Shown here: positions 51,010 to 60,477 of the stretch, in pieces | How the letters are laid out: each line of letters begins with the position of its first letter | Numbering within the stretch: position 1 is the first letter of the stretch | NCBI RefSeq assembly: GCF_037203705.1 | Contig: NZ_JBBCAT010000005.1 | Location: forward strand, 186,001 to 250,000 | DNA length: 64,000 nucleotides | Source of the DNA: Prosthecomicrobium sp. N25 | Lineage (GTDB): Bacteria > Pseudomonadota > Alphaproteobacteria > Rhizobiales > Ancalomicrobiaceae | Direction of reading: 5' to 3' | Position numbers and translations under genes: made by a program | Notes under the pieces: model-generated | What the model saw: only the letters and a program-made list of their open reading frames with translations | Database searches by the model: none | Told to the model about the DNA's origin: nothing

Positions 51010-52404
51010 ATGGCCTTGCCGCGCAGCCGTACCGTCCCGCTAATCATCGCGGCGGCGCTCTTCATGGAGCACCTGGACTCGACCATCATCGCGACGGCGC
51101 TGCCGGTGATGGCGCGGGATCTCGGGGTGCCGACGGTGGCGCTCAACCTCGCCATCACGGCCTACCTGATCTCGATGGCGGTCTTCATCCCGGCCTCGGG
51201 CTGGGTGGCGGACCGGTTCGGCGCGCGGCGGGTGTTCGTCACGGCGATCGGCGTGTTCGTCTGCGGCTCGGTCTTCTGCGGTCTCGCGCCGTCGATGCCC
51301 CTGCTCGTGCTCGGCCGCGCCTTCCAGGGGCTCGGCGGGGCGATGATGATCCCGGTCGGGCGACTGGTCCTGCTCAGGACGGTGCCCAAGGCGGAACTCA
51401 TCCCGGCGCTCGCCTGGCTGACCGTGCCGGCCCTGATCGGTCCCGTGATCGGGCCGCCGCTCGGCGGGCTGATCGCGACTCACGCGTCCTGGCGCTGGCT
51501 GTTCTGGATCAACGTGCCGACCGGGGCGCTCGGCATCGCGCTCGCGCTCGCCTTCCTGCCGCACATCCGGGAGGAGGAGCGGACGCCCTTCGACACGACC
51601 GGATTCCTGCTCTCGGCGGTCGGACTGGCGGTCGGGGTCTTCTCCTTCGAGACGCTCGGGCGCGGCGTGATGCCGGTGCCGCTCAGCCTGACGCTGACGG
51701 GGATCGGGGCGCTCTTCCTCGCCGCCTACGTGCGCCATGCGCGCAGGGTGGCGCGGCCGCTGATCGACCTCGACCTCCTCCGCATCCCGACCTACCGCGT
51801 CGCCATCCTGGGCGGGTCCGTGTTCCGCCTCGGGATCGGCGCCATCCCGTTCCTGCTGCCGCTGCAGCTCCAGGTCGGCTTCGGCCGCTCGGCGCTCGAG
51901 TCCGGCCTCACCACCTTCGTGGCGGCCGCCGCCGCCATGCTGATGAAGTTCGGGGCCAAGACGCTGATCGGCCTGATGGGCTTCCGGACGACGCTCGTGC
52001 TGACCTCGGCGGTGGCGGGCCTGCTCACCACGTCGGTCGCCCTGGTGGGGCCGGCGACGCCGGTCTGGATCATGATGACGATCCTGTTCGTCGGCGGCTT
52101 CTTCCGGTCGCTCAGCTTCACGGCGATCAACGCGGTCGCGTATGCCGACATCGACCGCGAGCGGATGAGCCGCGCGACGTCGATGACCAGCATGGTCCAG
52201 CAGGTCTCGCTGTCGGCGGGCGTGGCGATCGCGGCGATGATCCTGCACGTGGTCGCCCCCGACGGCGCGGAGCCCACCAGTGGGCACATCTCGGTGGCGC
52301 TCGCCCTGATCGGGCTCGCCTCGGCGACCGCCTGCGTGGTCTTCATGCGGCTCGCGCCCGATGCCGGCGCGGCGATGACGGGGCAGAGCCGGGCGGCGGA
52401 GTAG
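51010..52404 (+). CDS. MFS transporter, DHA2 (EmrB/QacA) type
   Basis: 464 residues from ATG 51010. Motif D1 (LDSTIIATALPVMARDLG) in the first helix, motif A (GWVADRFGARRVF), and motif C-like GPVIGPPLGGLI characterise 14-TMS drug:H+ antiporters, although the length is slightly short. It exports unknown compounds. It stands alone, 166 bases after the pseudoprotease gene and convergent with phnN. Confidence 0.85.
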   Translation: MALPRSRTVPLIIAAALFMEHLDSTIIATALPVMARDLGVPTVALNLAITAYLISMAVFIPASGWVADRFGARRVFVTAIGVFVCGSVFCGLAPSMPLLVLGRAFQGLGGAMMIPVGRLVLLRTVPKAELIPALAWLTVPALIGPVIGPPLGGLIATHASWRWLFWINVPTGALGIALALAFLPHIREEERTPFDTTGFLLSAVGLAVGVFSFETLGRGVMPVPLSLTLTGIGALFLAAYVRHARRVARPLIDLDLLRIPTYRVAILGGSVFRLGIGAIPFLLPLQLQVGFGRSALESGLTTFVAAAAAMLMKFGAKTLIGLMGFRTTLVLTSAVAGLLTTSVALVGPATPVWIMMTILFVGGFFRSLSFTAINAVAYADIDRERMSRATSMTSMVQQVSLSAGVAIAAMILHVVAPDGAEPTSGHISVALALIGLASATACVVFMRLAPDAGAAMTGQSRAAE

Positions 52405-52408
52405 AGGG

Positions 52409-53074
52409 TCAGGTCCGCTGGGCCGCGAGCTCGCGGACGACCTCGACGAGCCGCTCGGCCGCGATCTCCGGCGGGCCGACGTTCTGGATGACCACCACCG
52501 AGGGGGCGGCGGGCAGGGGATCGGCGGCCCGCTGCAGGCGCTCCAGGATCGAGGCCCGGTCCTCGCGCCCGCGCGCAGCGAGCCGGTCGGCGAGCACGTC
52601 CACGGGGGCCGTTACCAGCACGACCACGACCCTTGCGTATTTGGCGAGGGCGGCCGGGACGATGCGGCGCGAGACGTTGACGACCACCACCTTGCCGTCT
52701 GCCACGGCGTCGTCGGCCGAATCCGGAACCGCATAGCCGAGGCCGTGGGCCTGCCAGTGCAGCGCGGTGCGGCCGAGCCCGACGAGGAGCTCGAAGCGGG
52801 CCGGCGAAACGGCGTCGTTCTCCTCCGTCCCGTCGGGTTCGCGGGTGATCAGGCGGCGAGGGAAGACCACGTCCGGATCCCCGGCGAGCCGGTCGCGGGC
52901 GAGGCGGATCAACGTATCCTTGCCAGCACCGGAGGGACCGACGACCAGCACGAGCGCGCCGGGGCCGACCTTGACCGGCGCGACGTCGTTGGCGGGCTGG
53001 AGCTGCGGGTTCACGGGTGCGATTCCCCCGTCGTCGGTTGGGCTAGACATAGCACTGTCGTGCCGTCGTTCCAT
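52409..53074 (-). CDS. phnN: Ribose 1,5-bisphosphate phosphokinase PhnN-like
   Basis: 221 residues (ATG 53050 is an alternative start). Walker A VGPSGAGKDTL at residues ~45-55, RRLITREPDGTEENDAVS, and the PhnN hallmark HWQAHGLGYAVP; overall a guanylate-kinase-like P-loop protein. PhnN converts ribose 1,5-bisphosphate to PRPP in phosphonate degradation. No other phn genes are nearby, so here it may supply PRPP independently. Confidence 0.85.
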   Translation of the reverse strand: MERRHDSAMSSPTDDGGIAPVNPQLQPANDVAPVKVGPGALVLVVGPSGAGKDTLIRLARDRLAGDPDVVFPRRLITREPDGTEENDAVSPARFELLVGLGRTALHWQAHGLGYAVPDSADDAVADGKVVVVNVSRRIVPAALAKYARVVVVLVTAPVDVLADRLAARGREDRASILERLQRAADPLPAAPSVVVIQNVGPPEIAAERLVEVVRELAAQRT

Positions 53075-53096
53075 GTCGATCGGACGACAGGCCGTC

Positions 53097-54014
53097 TCAC
53101 GAGTTGGCCTCGGGGTCGGCCGGCGTGTGCCGCGCGCGCGCGGCGGCGCTGTGCTCGCGCATGACGATCGAGACGCCGGCGCCGATCACCACTGCGGAAC
53201 CGACGACCACGGTGGCGCCCGGCACCTCGCCGAAGAGCCAGAAGCCGTAGACGACCGCCCAGAGCATGGACGCGTATTCCAGAGGGGCGATCACGGAGGC
53301 GTCGGCGAGCCGGTAGGCCTGGGTCATCATGAGCTGGCCGACCCCTCCGAAGAGGCCGGCGGCGACGAGGCAGGCGAAGTCGAAGCCACTGGGGAGGACC
53401 CAGCCGAACGGGATCGTGGTGAAGGAGAAGAGGGTGCAGCCGATCGTGAACCAGATCACGATGGCGCCCGTCCGCTCGGTGCGCGTCAGGCGGCGGACCT
53501 GGGTCCCGGCGAGGGCGACGAAGATGGTCGAGGCGAGCGCGATCAGGGCGCCCTTGGCGGCCGTGTCCGATCCGAGGCGGCCAAAGCCGCCGAGGTGCGG
53601 GGTGAGCATGACGAGGACGCCCGCGAAGCCGAACGCGACGGCGATCCAGCGCTGCAGCGGCACGGTCTCGCCGAGCAGGACGCCGGCCAGCGCCACGGTC
53701 AGGAGCGGCGCCGCGTAGGAGATCGCCAGCGCGTCCGCGACGGGCAGGAGCTGCAGCGCCGCGAACCACATGAACATCGAGGTCACGCCGTAGAAGGAGC
53801 GCAGCATGTGGGCGAAGGGCCGGCGGGTGGCGAAGCCGTTGGCGAGGCCGTCCTGCCAGCCGACGACCAGAAGCACCGGCAGGGCGAAGAAGGAGCGGAA
53901 GAACACCACCTGGCCCGGAGGAACGCGATCCCCGACGACCTTGATTGAGGCGACCATGCCGGCGAAGACCAGCGTGGAGGCGAGTTTCAGGAGAATGCCG
54001 CGGATCGGGCTCAT
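53097..54014 (-). CDS. EamA/DMT-family transporter
   Basis: 305 residues from ATG 54014. Ten membrane segments in two EamA repeats: LASTLVFAGMVASIKVVGDRVPPGQVVFFRSFFALP opens the first, and YRLADASVIAPLEYASMLWAVVYGFWLFGEVPG lies in the second. Such carriers export metabolites or amino acids; the substrate is unknown. Divergent promoter space to the right also serves nothing else, and the PilZ gene at 54161 points the same way and could be cotranscribed (146-base gap). Confidence 0.85.
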   Translation of the reverse strand: MSPIRGILLKLASTLVFAGMVASIKVVGDRVPPGQVVFFRSFFALPVLLVVGWQDGLANGFATRRPFAHMLRSFYGVTSMFMWFAALQLLPVADALAISYAAPLLTVALAGVLLGETVPLQRWIAVAFGFAGVLVMLTPHLGGFGRLGSDTAAKGALIALASTIFVALAGTQVRRLTRTERTGAIVIWFTIGCTLFSFTTIPFGWVLPSGFDFACLVAAGLFGGVGQLMMTQAYRLADASVIAPLEYASMLWAVVYGFWLFGEVPGATVVVGSAVVIGAGVSIVMREHSAAARARHTPADPEANS

Positions 54015-54160
54015 GGCGGGTCCGGAGGGGCCGCCCCGGCCTTGAGCGGACAGCAGGGTCCGGCGGGCGACAGGCCCCTGTTTGACCGGAGCCGGGCGGC
54101 GCGGCAAGGGCCCTGGCGGCAGGACAGCAATTCGCCGCAGCCGCGGACGGTGGTCGGGGC

Positions 54161-54499
54161 TCAGTCTAGGATCAGAGCGCCCTGCCGCGGCGCCGTGCCG
54201 GGCGCGACGGCGTCCGGGCGGACGTGGGTCAGGTCTTCCAGCAGGACGGGCGCTTCGAGGAACTTGGCGCCGAGGGCATGATGACGCCGCCAGATCGCCC
54301 GGCACCGAACCGGCCTGGCGAAGCAGTCCGCCTCGAGCGTGAAGTCCGCCTCGAACCCGTCGACGTGCTCGCCCACGAGTTGCACGCCTCCCTCGCTCAG
54401 GTCCTTGACGACGCAGCGGACACGGTGGTGCGGGTGCTCGCTGGTCGCGACGGCGTAGCGAAGCACCTTGCGGCGGTGTTCCTGGCGGCGTTCGGGCAT
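54161..54499 (-). CDS. PilZ-domain protein (fourth in window)
   Basis: 112 residues. ERRQEHRRKVLRYAV contains the Arg motif and CVVKDLSEGGVQLVGE the DxSxxG motif of c-di-GMP-binding PilZ domains. The core ends with RAIWRRHHALGAKFLE, and a ~30-residue Pro-rich tail follows. It is more divergent than the three tandem PilZ proteins at 29.5-30.6 kb. The role may be c-di-GMP-dependent control of motility, polysaccharide or surface attachment, with no partner visible. Confidence 0.8.
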   Translation of the reverse strand: MPERRQEHRRKVLRYAVATSEHPHHRVRCVVKDLSEGGVQLVGEHVDGFEADFTLEADCFARPVRCRAIWRRHHALGAKFLEAPVLLEDLTHVRPDAVAPGTAPRQGALILD

Positions 54500-54681
54500 G
54501 GCCGGGACGGCTCCTGGTTTCCCGGATCGTGCCGCCCGCCTCTTATCTGTGGGTTAATCCGATCTGTAATTCCATCACAGGTCGAAACGAAGCCCTGACC
54601 GTGGCGGTATCACCGGCGACGGGGTCCGGTGCTCGGGAGGCAGGGGTGGAAGGGACCGTTGCGGGCCCCTTCCAAAATCCG

Positions 54682-56988
54682 TCAGCCGCCGGCGGCCCGG
54701 ATCGCCTCCCAGACGCGCAGCGGCGTCAGGGGCATGTCCAGGTGGCGGATCTTGTAGGCCCGCCAGAGCGCGTCGTTGACCGCGTTGGCGACCGCCGGGG
54801 TCGCCCCGATGGTGCCGGCCTCGCCCGCGCCCTTGATGCCCAGCATGTTGGTGGTCGAGGGGATGTTGCGGGTGTTGAAGGCGATCGACGGCACGTCGTC
54901 GGCGCGGGGCATGCCGTAGTCCATGAAGGAGGCGGTCAGGAGCTGGCCGGTGCCGTCGTAGACGGTGTTCTCGGTCAGCGCCTGGCCGAGGCCCTGGGCG
55001 ACGCCGCCATGGACCTGGCCGGCGAGCAGGATCGGGTTCACGGTGACGCCGAAGTCGTCCATGACGGTGTAGCCGAGCACGTCGACCTTGCCGGTCTCCG
55101 GGTCGATCTCGACCTCGCAGACATGCGTGCCGTTCGGATAGGTGCACTCGTCCTGTACGAACTTGCCGTAGCCCTTGCGGGCGTCCTCGTCGGGAGCGGA
55201 TTGGGCCACCTCGGCGAGGGTGACGGACCGGTCGGTGCCGACCACCCGGACCGCACCGTCGACGAGTTCCAGGTCGCCGGCCGAGGTCTCGAGCTTGTCG
55301 GCCGCCAGCGTCTTGATCTTCTCGACCAGCACCTTCGAGGCGATGTCGACGGAGGCGACGCCGAGCGGGATGGAGCGCGAGCCGCCCGTACCGCCGCCGG
55401 TGGCCACCTGGTCGGTGTCGCCCTGGACGGTCTTCACCTTGTCGAGCGGGATGCCGAGATAGCCGGCGATGACCTGGCCGTAGGCCGTGGCGTGGCCCTG
55501 GCCGTTGGTCTGGGTGCCGATGTAGAGGGTCACGGTGCCGTCCGTGCCGAGGACGACGTTCGCCTCCTCGGAGCCCGGGAACGCGCAGGCCTCGATGTAG
55601 CTCGCGAAGCCGATGCCGCGGACCCGGCCCCTGGCCGCGGACTCCGCGGCCCGCTCCTCGAAGGAGCCGAAGCCGGCGGCGGCGAGGCCGTCCTTCATGT
55701 GTCCGGGGAAGTCGCCGGTGTCGTAGAAGCGGCCGGTCTGGGTCGTGTAGGGCAGGGCCTTGACGAAGTTGATGCGGCGGAACTCCTCGGGCGAGAGGCC
55801 GAGGTCGCGGGCCGCGACGTCCATCAGGCGCTCGATCAGGTAGGCGGCCTCCGGACGGCCGGCGCCGCGGTAGGCGTCGACCGGGACGGTGTTGGTGTAG
55901 ACGCCGCGGACCGTCACGGCCAGCGCCGGGATGTCGTAGAGGCCGGTCGACATGGTGACGCCGACCCAGGGGATGAAGGGGCCGTACTGGCTGAGATAGG
56001 CGCCCATGTTGGCGACGAGGTCGACCCGGTAGCCCAGGATGCGGTTCTGGGCGTCGAGGGCGAGTTCGCCGACCGTGATGTTGTCGCGGCCCTGGGCGTC
56101 GGTCAGGAAGTGCTCGCTGCGCTCGCCGACCCACTTCACCGGGCGTCCGAGCAGCTTGGCGGCGTGCAGGACGAGCGGGTATTCGGAGAACACGAAGGTT
56201 TTCGGGCCGAAGCCGCCGCCGACGTCGGGGGTGATCACCCGGAGCTGCGAGGGCTTGATCTTGAGGACCTCGCGCAGGATGTCGCGCATGCCGTGGCCGC
56301 CCTGGGTGCCGGCGGTCAGGGTGTAGCGGTCGGCGGCCGGGTCGTACTCGCCGATGGCGGCGCGGGTCTCCATGTAGTTGACGACGAGGCGGTTGTTCAC
56401 GACCTCGAGGGAGACCGTCTTCGCCGCGGACGCGAAGGCGGCGTCGGCCTTGGCCTTGTCGCCCAGGAAATACTCGAAGGCGAGGTTGGTGCCCTTCTCG
56501 GGCCAGACTACCGGGGTGTCGGGATCGAGCGCACTGCGGGTCTCGACCGCCACGTCCAGGGGCACGTAGTCGACCTCGATCATCTCGGCGGCGGACTTCG
56601 CGTCGTTCAGCGTGTCGGCGACGATGAAGGCGATCGGGTCGCCGACGTGGCGCACCGTGGAGAGGTTCAAGACCGGGCGCGGCGGGATCCACGGCCACTT
56701 GCCGTTCACCTCGCGCACGATGCCCTTGCAGGGGATGTCCTCCATGACGTCGGCGATGTCGTCGGCGGTCAGGACGAGGTGCACGCCGGGGGCCGAGCGG
56801 GCGTCCTCGACGCCGGAGAGCGTGAAGCGGGCATGCGCCATGGCGGAGCGCAGGACGTAGCCGGTCACGGTCCCGGCGGGCGTGATGTCCGAGGTGTAGC
56901 GGCCTTTGCCGGTGATGAGGGTCTGGTCCTCGATTCGCTGGATCGAGGCTCCGAGGCCGAACTTGGCCGGGGCTGTCATCTCGGTCAC
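54682..56988 (-). CDS. Xanthine dehydrogenase/CO-dehydrogenase family molybdenum-binding subunit (CoxL form II-like)
   Basis: 768 residues from GTG 56988, chosen because GGAGGAG lies 7 bases upstream; ATG 56979 is possible. It has RIEDQTLITGKGRYTSDI near the N-terminus, MCD-cofactor motifs GGHGMRDIL, GGGFGPKTF, QTNGQGHATAYGQV and GIKGAGEAGTIGATPAV, with the active-site loop AYRGAGRPEAAYLIERLMD. AYRGAGR is the form II signature, not the AYRCSFR of true CO dehydrogenase. The [2Fe-2S] small and FAD medium subunits are not in the window, so it is an orphan large subunit. Substrate unknown: a heterocycle or aldehyde oxidation is likely. Confidence 0.85.
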   Translation of the reverse strand: MTEMTAPAKFGLGASIQRIEDQTLITGKGRYTSDITPAGTVTGYVLRSAMAHARFTLSGVEDARSAPGVHLVLTADDIADVMEDIPCKGIVREVNGKWPWIPPRPVLNLSTVRHVGDPIAFIVADTLNDAKSAAEMIEVDYVPLDVAVETRSALDPDTPVVWPEKGTNLAFEYFLGDKAKADAAFASAAKTVSLEVVNNRLVVNYMETRAAIGEYDPAADRYTLTAGTQGGHGMRDILREVLKIKPSQLRVITPDVGGGFGPKTFVFSEYPLVLHAAKLLGRPVKWVGERSEHFLTDAQGRDNITVGELALDAQNRILGYRVDLVANMGAYLSQYGPFIPWVGVTMSTGLYDIPALAVTVRGVYTNTVPVDAYRGAGRPEAAYLIERLMDVAARDLGLSPEEFRRINFVKALPYTTQTGRFYDTGDFPGHMKDGLAAAGFGSFEERAAESAARGRVRGIGFASYIEACAFPGSEEANVVLGTDGTVTLYIGTQTNGQGHATAYGQVIAGYLGIPLDKVKTVQGDTDQVATGGGTGGSRSIPLGVASVDIASKVLVEKIKTLAADKLETSAGDLELVDGAVRVVGTDRSVTLAEVAQSAPDEDARKGYGKFVQDECTYPNGTHVCEVEIDPETGKVDVLGYTVMDDFGVTVNPILLAGQVHGGVAQGLGQALTENTVYDGTGQLLTASFMDYGMPRADDVPSIAFNTRNIPSTTNMLGIKGAGEAGTIGATPAVANAVNDALWRAYKIRHLDMPLTPLRVWEAIRAAGG

Positions 56989-57139
56989 GGGGGCACTCCT
57001 CCAAAGGGGTCTTTTGTCGGAGCAATCTAGCGGGGGCTCGGGGCCGGCGCCAGACGGGGCGGGGACGATCCGGCGCAAAGCTGGGTCGTCGTCCGCGGGG
57101 AGGCGCGCGGCCGCCGCCGGCGGGCGGCCGCGACAGGTC

Positions 57140-58813
57140 CTATCCCCGCAGCGCCCGGAAATGCGCGACCAGGCCGGCGGTGCTGGCGTCGCGGCCGTCG
57201 GCGGGCTTCTCGCCCTTGACGACGGGGAGGAGCTCGGTGGCGAGCTGCTTGCCGAGCTCGACGCCCCACTGGTCGAAGGAGTTGACGTCCCAGATCACGC
57301 CCTGGACGAAGACCTTGTGCTCGTAGAGGGCGAGCAGGCGGCCGAGAGTCTCCGGGTCGAGGCGGCGGTAGAGGAGGGTGTTGGAGGGGCGGTTGCCCGG
57401 AAACACCTTGTGGGGCGCGAGGGCCGCGACGGCGTCGGGGTCGAGGCCGGCGGCGGAGAGCTCGGCGCGCACCTCGTCGGCGGTCTTGCCGCGCATGAGC
57501 GCCTCGGACTGGGCGAGGCAGTTGGCGACCAGCTTGGCGTGGTGGTCGGAGAGCTGCTCGTGCGGCTCCGCGGCGAGGAGGAAGTCGACCGGGACCGGGT
57601 CGGTGCCCTGGTGGATCAGCTGGAAGAAGGCGTGCTGGCCGTTGGTGCCGGGCTCGCCCCAGACCACCGGGCCGGTCTCGCGGGCGACCATGCGGCCGTC
57701 GCGGCGCACGCTCTTGCCGTTCGATTCCATGTCGAGCTGCTGGAGGTGCGCGGGGAAGCGGGCGAGGCGCTGGTCGTAGGGGATGACCGCGTGGGAGGCG
57801 AAGCCGAGGACGTTGCGGTACCAGACGCCCAGGAGGCCGAGGATGACCGGCAGGTTTTCGGCCAGGGGTGCGGTGCGGAAGTGCTCGTCCATGGCGTGGC
57901 CGCCGGCCAGGAACTGCTCGAAGCGCTCCGATCCGATCGCGATGGCGACCGGCAGGCCGATGGCGGACCAGACGGAGTAGCGCCCTCCGACCCAGTCCCA
58001 GAATCCGAAGATGCGGTCCTCCGGGATGCCGAAGGCGCGGCATTTCGGGATCGCGGTCGAGATCGCGGCGAAGTGGGCGGGGATCGCCTCTTCGCCGAGC
58101 CGGCCGGCCGCGAAGGCGCGGGCCGTCGCGGCGTTGGTCATGGTCTCGAGCGTCGTGAAGGTCTTCGAGGCGACGATAAAGAGCGTCGTCTCCGGGTCGA
58201 GCCCCTTCAGCGTGTCGTGGATGTGGGCGCCGTCGACGTTCGAGACGAAATGGACGCGGGGGCCGTCGTGATAGGGGGCGAGCGCCAGGGTCACCATCGC
58301 GGGGCCGAGGTCCGAGCCGCCGATGCCGATGTTGACGACATCCGTGAAGGCCTTGCCGGTCGAGCCGCGGACGGCCCCGGAGCGGACCGCCTCCGCGAAG
58401 GCCCCCATGCGGACGAGAACGTCGGTGACGTCCGGCATCACGTCGCGGCCCTCGACCATCACGGCCCGGGCCGAGCGGTTGCGCAGGGCCACGTGCAGGA
58501 CGGCGCGGCCCTCGGTGAGGTTGATCGGCTCGCCGGCGAACATCCGGTCGCGCCAGTCCTCCAGGTCGGCCGCACGGGCGAGCTCGACGAGGAGTTCCAT
58601 CGTGGTCGGGGCGATGCGGTTCTTGGAATAGTCGAGGAGCAGGTCGCCCTGCCGGGCGGAGAAGCGGGCGAAGCGCTCGGGATCGGCGGCGAAGAGGTCT
58701 CGCATGTGCAGCGGCTCGATCGCGCGCGCATGTTCGACGAGGTCGGCGAAGGCGAGGTCGACGGCTTCGGGCATCTGGAAGATCTCGGGTCCGAGCGTTG
58801 CGATCGACAGCAT
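57140..58813 (-). CDS. pgi: Glucose-6-phosphate isomerase
   Basis: 557 residues from ATG 58813, with GGAGGAG 8 bases upstream (a GTG three codons earlier overlaps that ribosome binding site). PGI signatures: [46 protein letters not shown] and [16 protein letters not shown]. It interconverts glucose 6-phosphate and fructose 6-phosphate in the cytoplasm. Length and motifs are normal; the gene is monocistronic. Confidence 0.95.
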   Translation of the reverse strand: MLSIATLGPEIFQMPEAVDLAFADLVEHARAIEPLHMRDLFAADPERFARFSARQGDLLLDYSKNRIAPTTMELLVELARAADLEDWRDRMFAGEPINLTEGRAVLHVALRNRSARAVMVEGRDVMPDVTDVLVRMGAFAEAVRSGAVRGSTGKAFTDVVNIGIGGSDLGPAMVTLALAPYHDGPRVHFVSNVDGAHIHDTLKGLDPETTLFIVASKTFTTLETMTNAATARAFAAGRLGEEAIPAHFAAISTAIPKCRAFGIPEDRIFGFWDWVGGRYSVWSAIGLPVAIAIGSERFEQFLAGGHAMDEHFRTAPLAENLPVILGLLGVWYRNVLGFASHAVIPYDQRLARFPAHLQQLDMESNGKSVRRDGRMVARETGPVVWGEPGTNGQHAFFQLIHQGTDPVPVDFLLAAEPHEQLSDHHAKLVANCLAQSEALMRGKTADEVRAELSAAGLDPDAVAALAPHKVFPGNRPSNTLLYRRLDPETLGRLLALYEHKVFVQGVIWDVNSFDQWGVELGKQLATELLPVVKGEKPADGRDASTAGLVAHFRALRG

Positions 58814-58997
58814 GGGCGACACTCCTCCGGACGGGCAAGGGCGTCGACAGGTTTTTCGGCCGATCGGGGCGAAAGGGCGCCGGCGGGGTGGAAATTCGCG
58901 GGCCGGGGGAAGCGGAAACGGCCGGAAGTGCGGCGGGGCGGCCCGGCGCGCGGCGGGGCCGGACCGGGCCGCCGGGACGGGCGGGCGTGTAACGGGC

Positions 58998-59234
58998 TCA
59001 GAACGCCTTGAAGGTGATCAGCGTCTTGGTGTCCTGGATGCCCGGGATATGATGGACCTTCTCGTTGACGAAGCGGCCGATGTCGGTCTCGTCCTCGATG
59101 TAGAACTTGGCGATGAGGTCGTGGTCGCCGGCGATCGAGTAGATCTCGGAGGCGATTTCCGCGTCGGCGAGCGCGGTCGCGACCTCGTAGGCACGGCCGA
59201 GATTGCATTTGATGAGGACGAAGAAGGGCTTCAT
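58998..59234 (-). CDS. Stand-alone RAM (Lrp/AsnC C-terminal) domain protein
   Basis: 78 residues with GAGG as ribosome binding site. [21 protein letters not shown] and [40 protein letters not shown] match the ligand-binding beta-alpha-beta domain of Lrp/AsnC proteins; the DNA-binding helix-turn-helix is absent. Such single-domain proteins oligomerise and bind amino acids, perhaps modulating full-length Lrp regulators. It is separated from pgi by 184 bases. Confidence 0.82.
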   Translation of the reverse strand: MKPFFVLIKCNLGRAYEVATALADAEIASEIYSIAGDHDLIAKFYIEDETDIGRFVNEKVHHIPGIQDTKTLITFKAF

Positions 59235-59326
59235 GGGCGCCTCGCGCTGTTCTGTCGGGCGCGACGATGCACCAGGGGCGCGGGCCGGGGCAAGGGGCCG
59301 CCGTAAAGCCTGCCCTGAAACGAAAA

Positions 59327-59348
59327 CGAGCGGGCTTTGGCCCGCTCG
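59327..59348 (-). terminator. Hairpin with trailing T-run on the minus strand
   Basis: CGAGCGGGC (59327-59335) pairs with GCCCGCTCG (59340-59348) around TTTG. On the minus strand the stem is followed by TTTTCGTTTC, typical of an intrinsic terminator for leftward transcription. No minus-strand gene lies to its right before 59698, so it may insulate the RAM-domain gene from antisense or riboswitch-region transcription. Confidence 0.45.
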
Positions 59349-59538
59349 CTCGTCCGAAGGTGCGGACCGGACTGCCGGTACATCCGCGGTCAATCCGTTC
59401 GACGCCCTTCTCACGTCTCGGGGGACGTCATCCCCGAGCGCATCGTGATCCTGAAATGGTTACGGAATGATGACTTTCAAGGGCGGGCCGGCATTTTCCG
59501 CTTGCCAATCGGAGAGCGCGAACCTAAGTGCACAGCTG

Positions 59539-59633
59539 TCTCATGGGGGTGCCCGGCGGAAAAAGCCGGGCTGAGAGGCGGACCGCCAACTCCACGAACC
59601 TGATCCGGGTCATGCCGGCGGAGGGATTTGAGA
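59539..59633 (+). promoter_or_regulatory. TPP riboswitch (THI element)
   Basis: The conserved blocks GGGGTGCCC, CTGAGA and ACCTGATC...TCATGCCGGCGGAGGGA occur in order. P1 can form between TCTCA (59539-59543) and TGAGA (59629-59633), and the GCCCGGC/GCCGGGC stem lies in the P3 region. It sits 64 bases upstream of the first thiM-like gene and would turn off the thiamin salvage operon when thiamin diphosphate is abundant. The region 59235-59538 otherwise shows only the terminator-like hairpin and an AT-richer patch with possible promoter. Confidence 0.93.
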
Positions 59634-59697
59634 TGCGGCGCCGTCCAGCCTTGCCCGTCCCGTCCGATGCGCAGCCCGTCCAGCGGGAGGAGCGCGC

Positions 59698-60477
59698 ATG
59701 ACCTCTTCGGCCCAGGACCACCCCGTCGACGCCGACCGGGTCGCCGCCACGCTGGAGGCCGTGCGCGCGCGCCGGCCGCGCGTGCAGGTGATCACCAATC
59801 CGGTTGCCCAGACCTACACGGCCAACATGCTCCTGGCAGTCGGCGCGGCGCCGTCGATGACCTCGGCGCCTGAGGAGATCGCGGCCTTCATCGCCGTCTC
59901 GGGAAGCCTCCTCGTCAATCTCGGCATCCTCGACCGCGCCCGGCGGGAGGCGAGCCTCACGGCCGTGGAGGTCGCCCGCGAGATGGGCGTCCCGTGGGTG
60001 CTCGACCCCGTCAAGGTCGACATCTCGCCGCCGCGCCTGGCCTTCGCGACCCATCTCCTCGGCATGGAGCCGGACTTCGTGCGGGCGAACCATGCGGAGT
60101 TCGTGGGGTTCGGGTCCGACGCGCCGGGCGAGGCGCAGGCCCGCGCCTTCGCGGTCGAACACCTGACGACGCTCGCCCTCTCGGGTCCGGTGGACATCGT
60201 GACGGACGGCCGGCGGCTCGCGCGGGTCGGCAACGGGCATCCGATGATGGACCGGGTCACCGCCATGGGCTGCGCGGGCACCGCGGTCGCCGCGGCCTTC
60301 CGCGCCGTCGAGCCCGACGCGCTCGTGGCGGCCACGGCCGCGCTGGTCGTCATGGGCATCGCCGGCGAGGTCGCGGCGGAGACGGCGCGCGGCCCGGGCT
60401 CCTTCGCAATCGCGATCCTCGACGCCCTCTACGGGCTCGACGCGGACACCATCCGGGAAAGGGCGAGACTGTCATGA
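59698..60477 (+). CDS. ThiM-like hydroxyethylthiazole kinase, divergent paralogue 1
   Basis: 259 residues from ATG 59698 with GGGAGGAG upstream. The ThiM fold is recognisable in VQVITNPVAQTYTANMLLAVGAAPSMTSAPEEI, VLDPVKVD, and RVTAMGCAGTAVAAAFRAV, where the catalytic Cys remains but VTGTGC is altered to VTAMGC and a central loop is shortened. Compared with the next gene it has drifted in the substrate strand (ITNPVAQT versus ITNYVAMT). It may phosphorylate a different thiazole or have a regulatory role. Under TPP riboswitch control. Confidence 0.82.
   Translation: MTSSAQDHPVDADRVAATLEAVRARRPRVQVITNPVAQTYTANMLLAVGAAPSMTSAPEEIAAFIAVSGSLLVNLGILDRARREASLTAVEVAREMGVPWVLDPVKVDISPPRLAFATHLLGMEPDFVRANHAEFVGFGSDAPGEAQARAFAVEHLTTLALSGPVDIVTDGRRLARVGNGHPMMDRVTAMGCAGTAVAAAFRAVEPDALVAATAALVVMGIAGEVAAETARGPGSFAIAILDALYGLDADTIRERARLS

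Noticed and set aside
54682-56988. True carbon monoxide dehydrogenase large subunit
   Set aside because: The active-site loop is AYRGAGR, not AYRCSFR, and the coxS/coxM genes are missing.
54529-59011. Long plus-strand frames across the CoxL-like and pgi genes
   Set aside because: Antisense to genes with clear motifs; sequence is repetitive Val/Asp/Gly/Ala-rich without recognisable domains.
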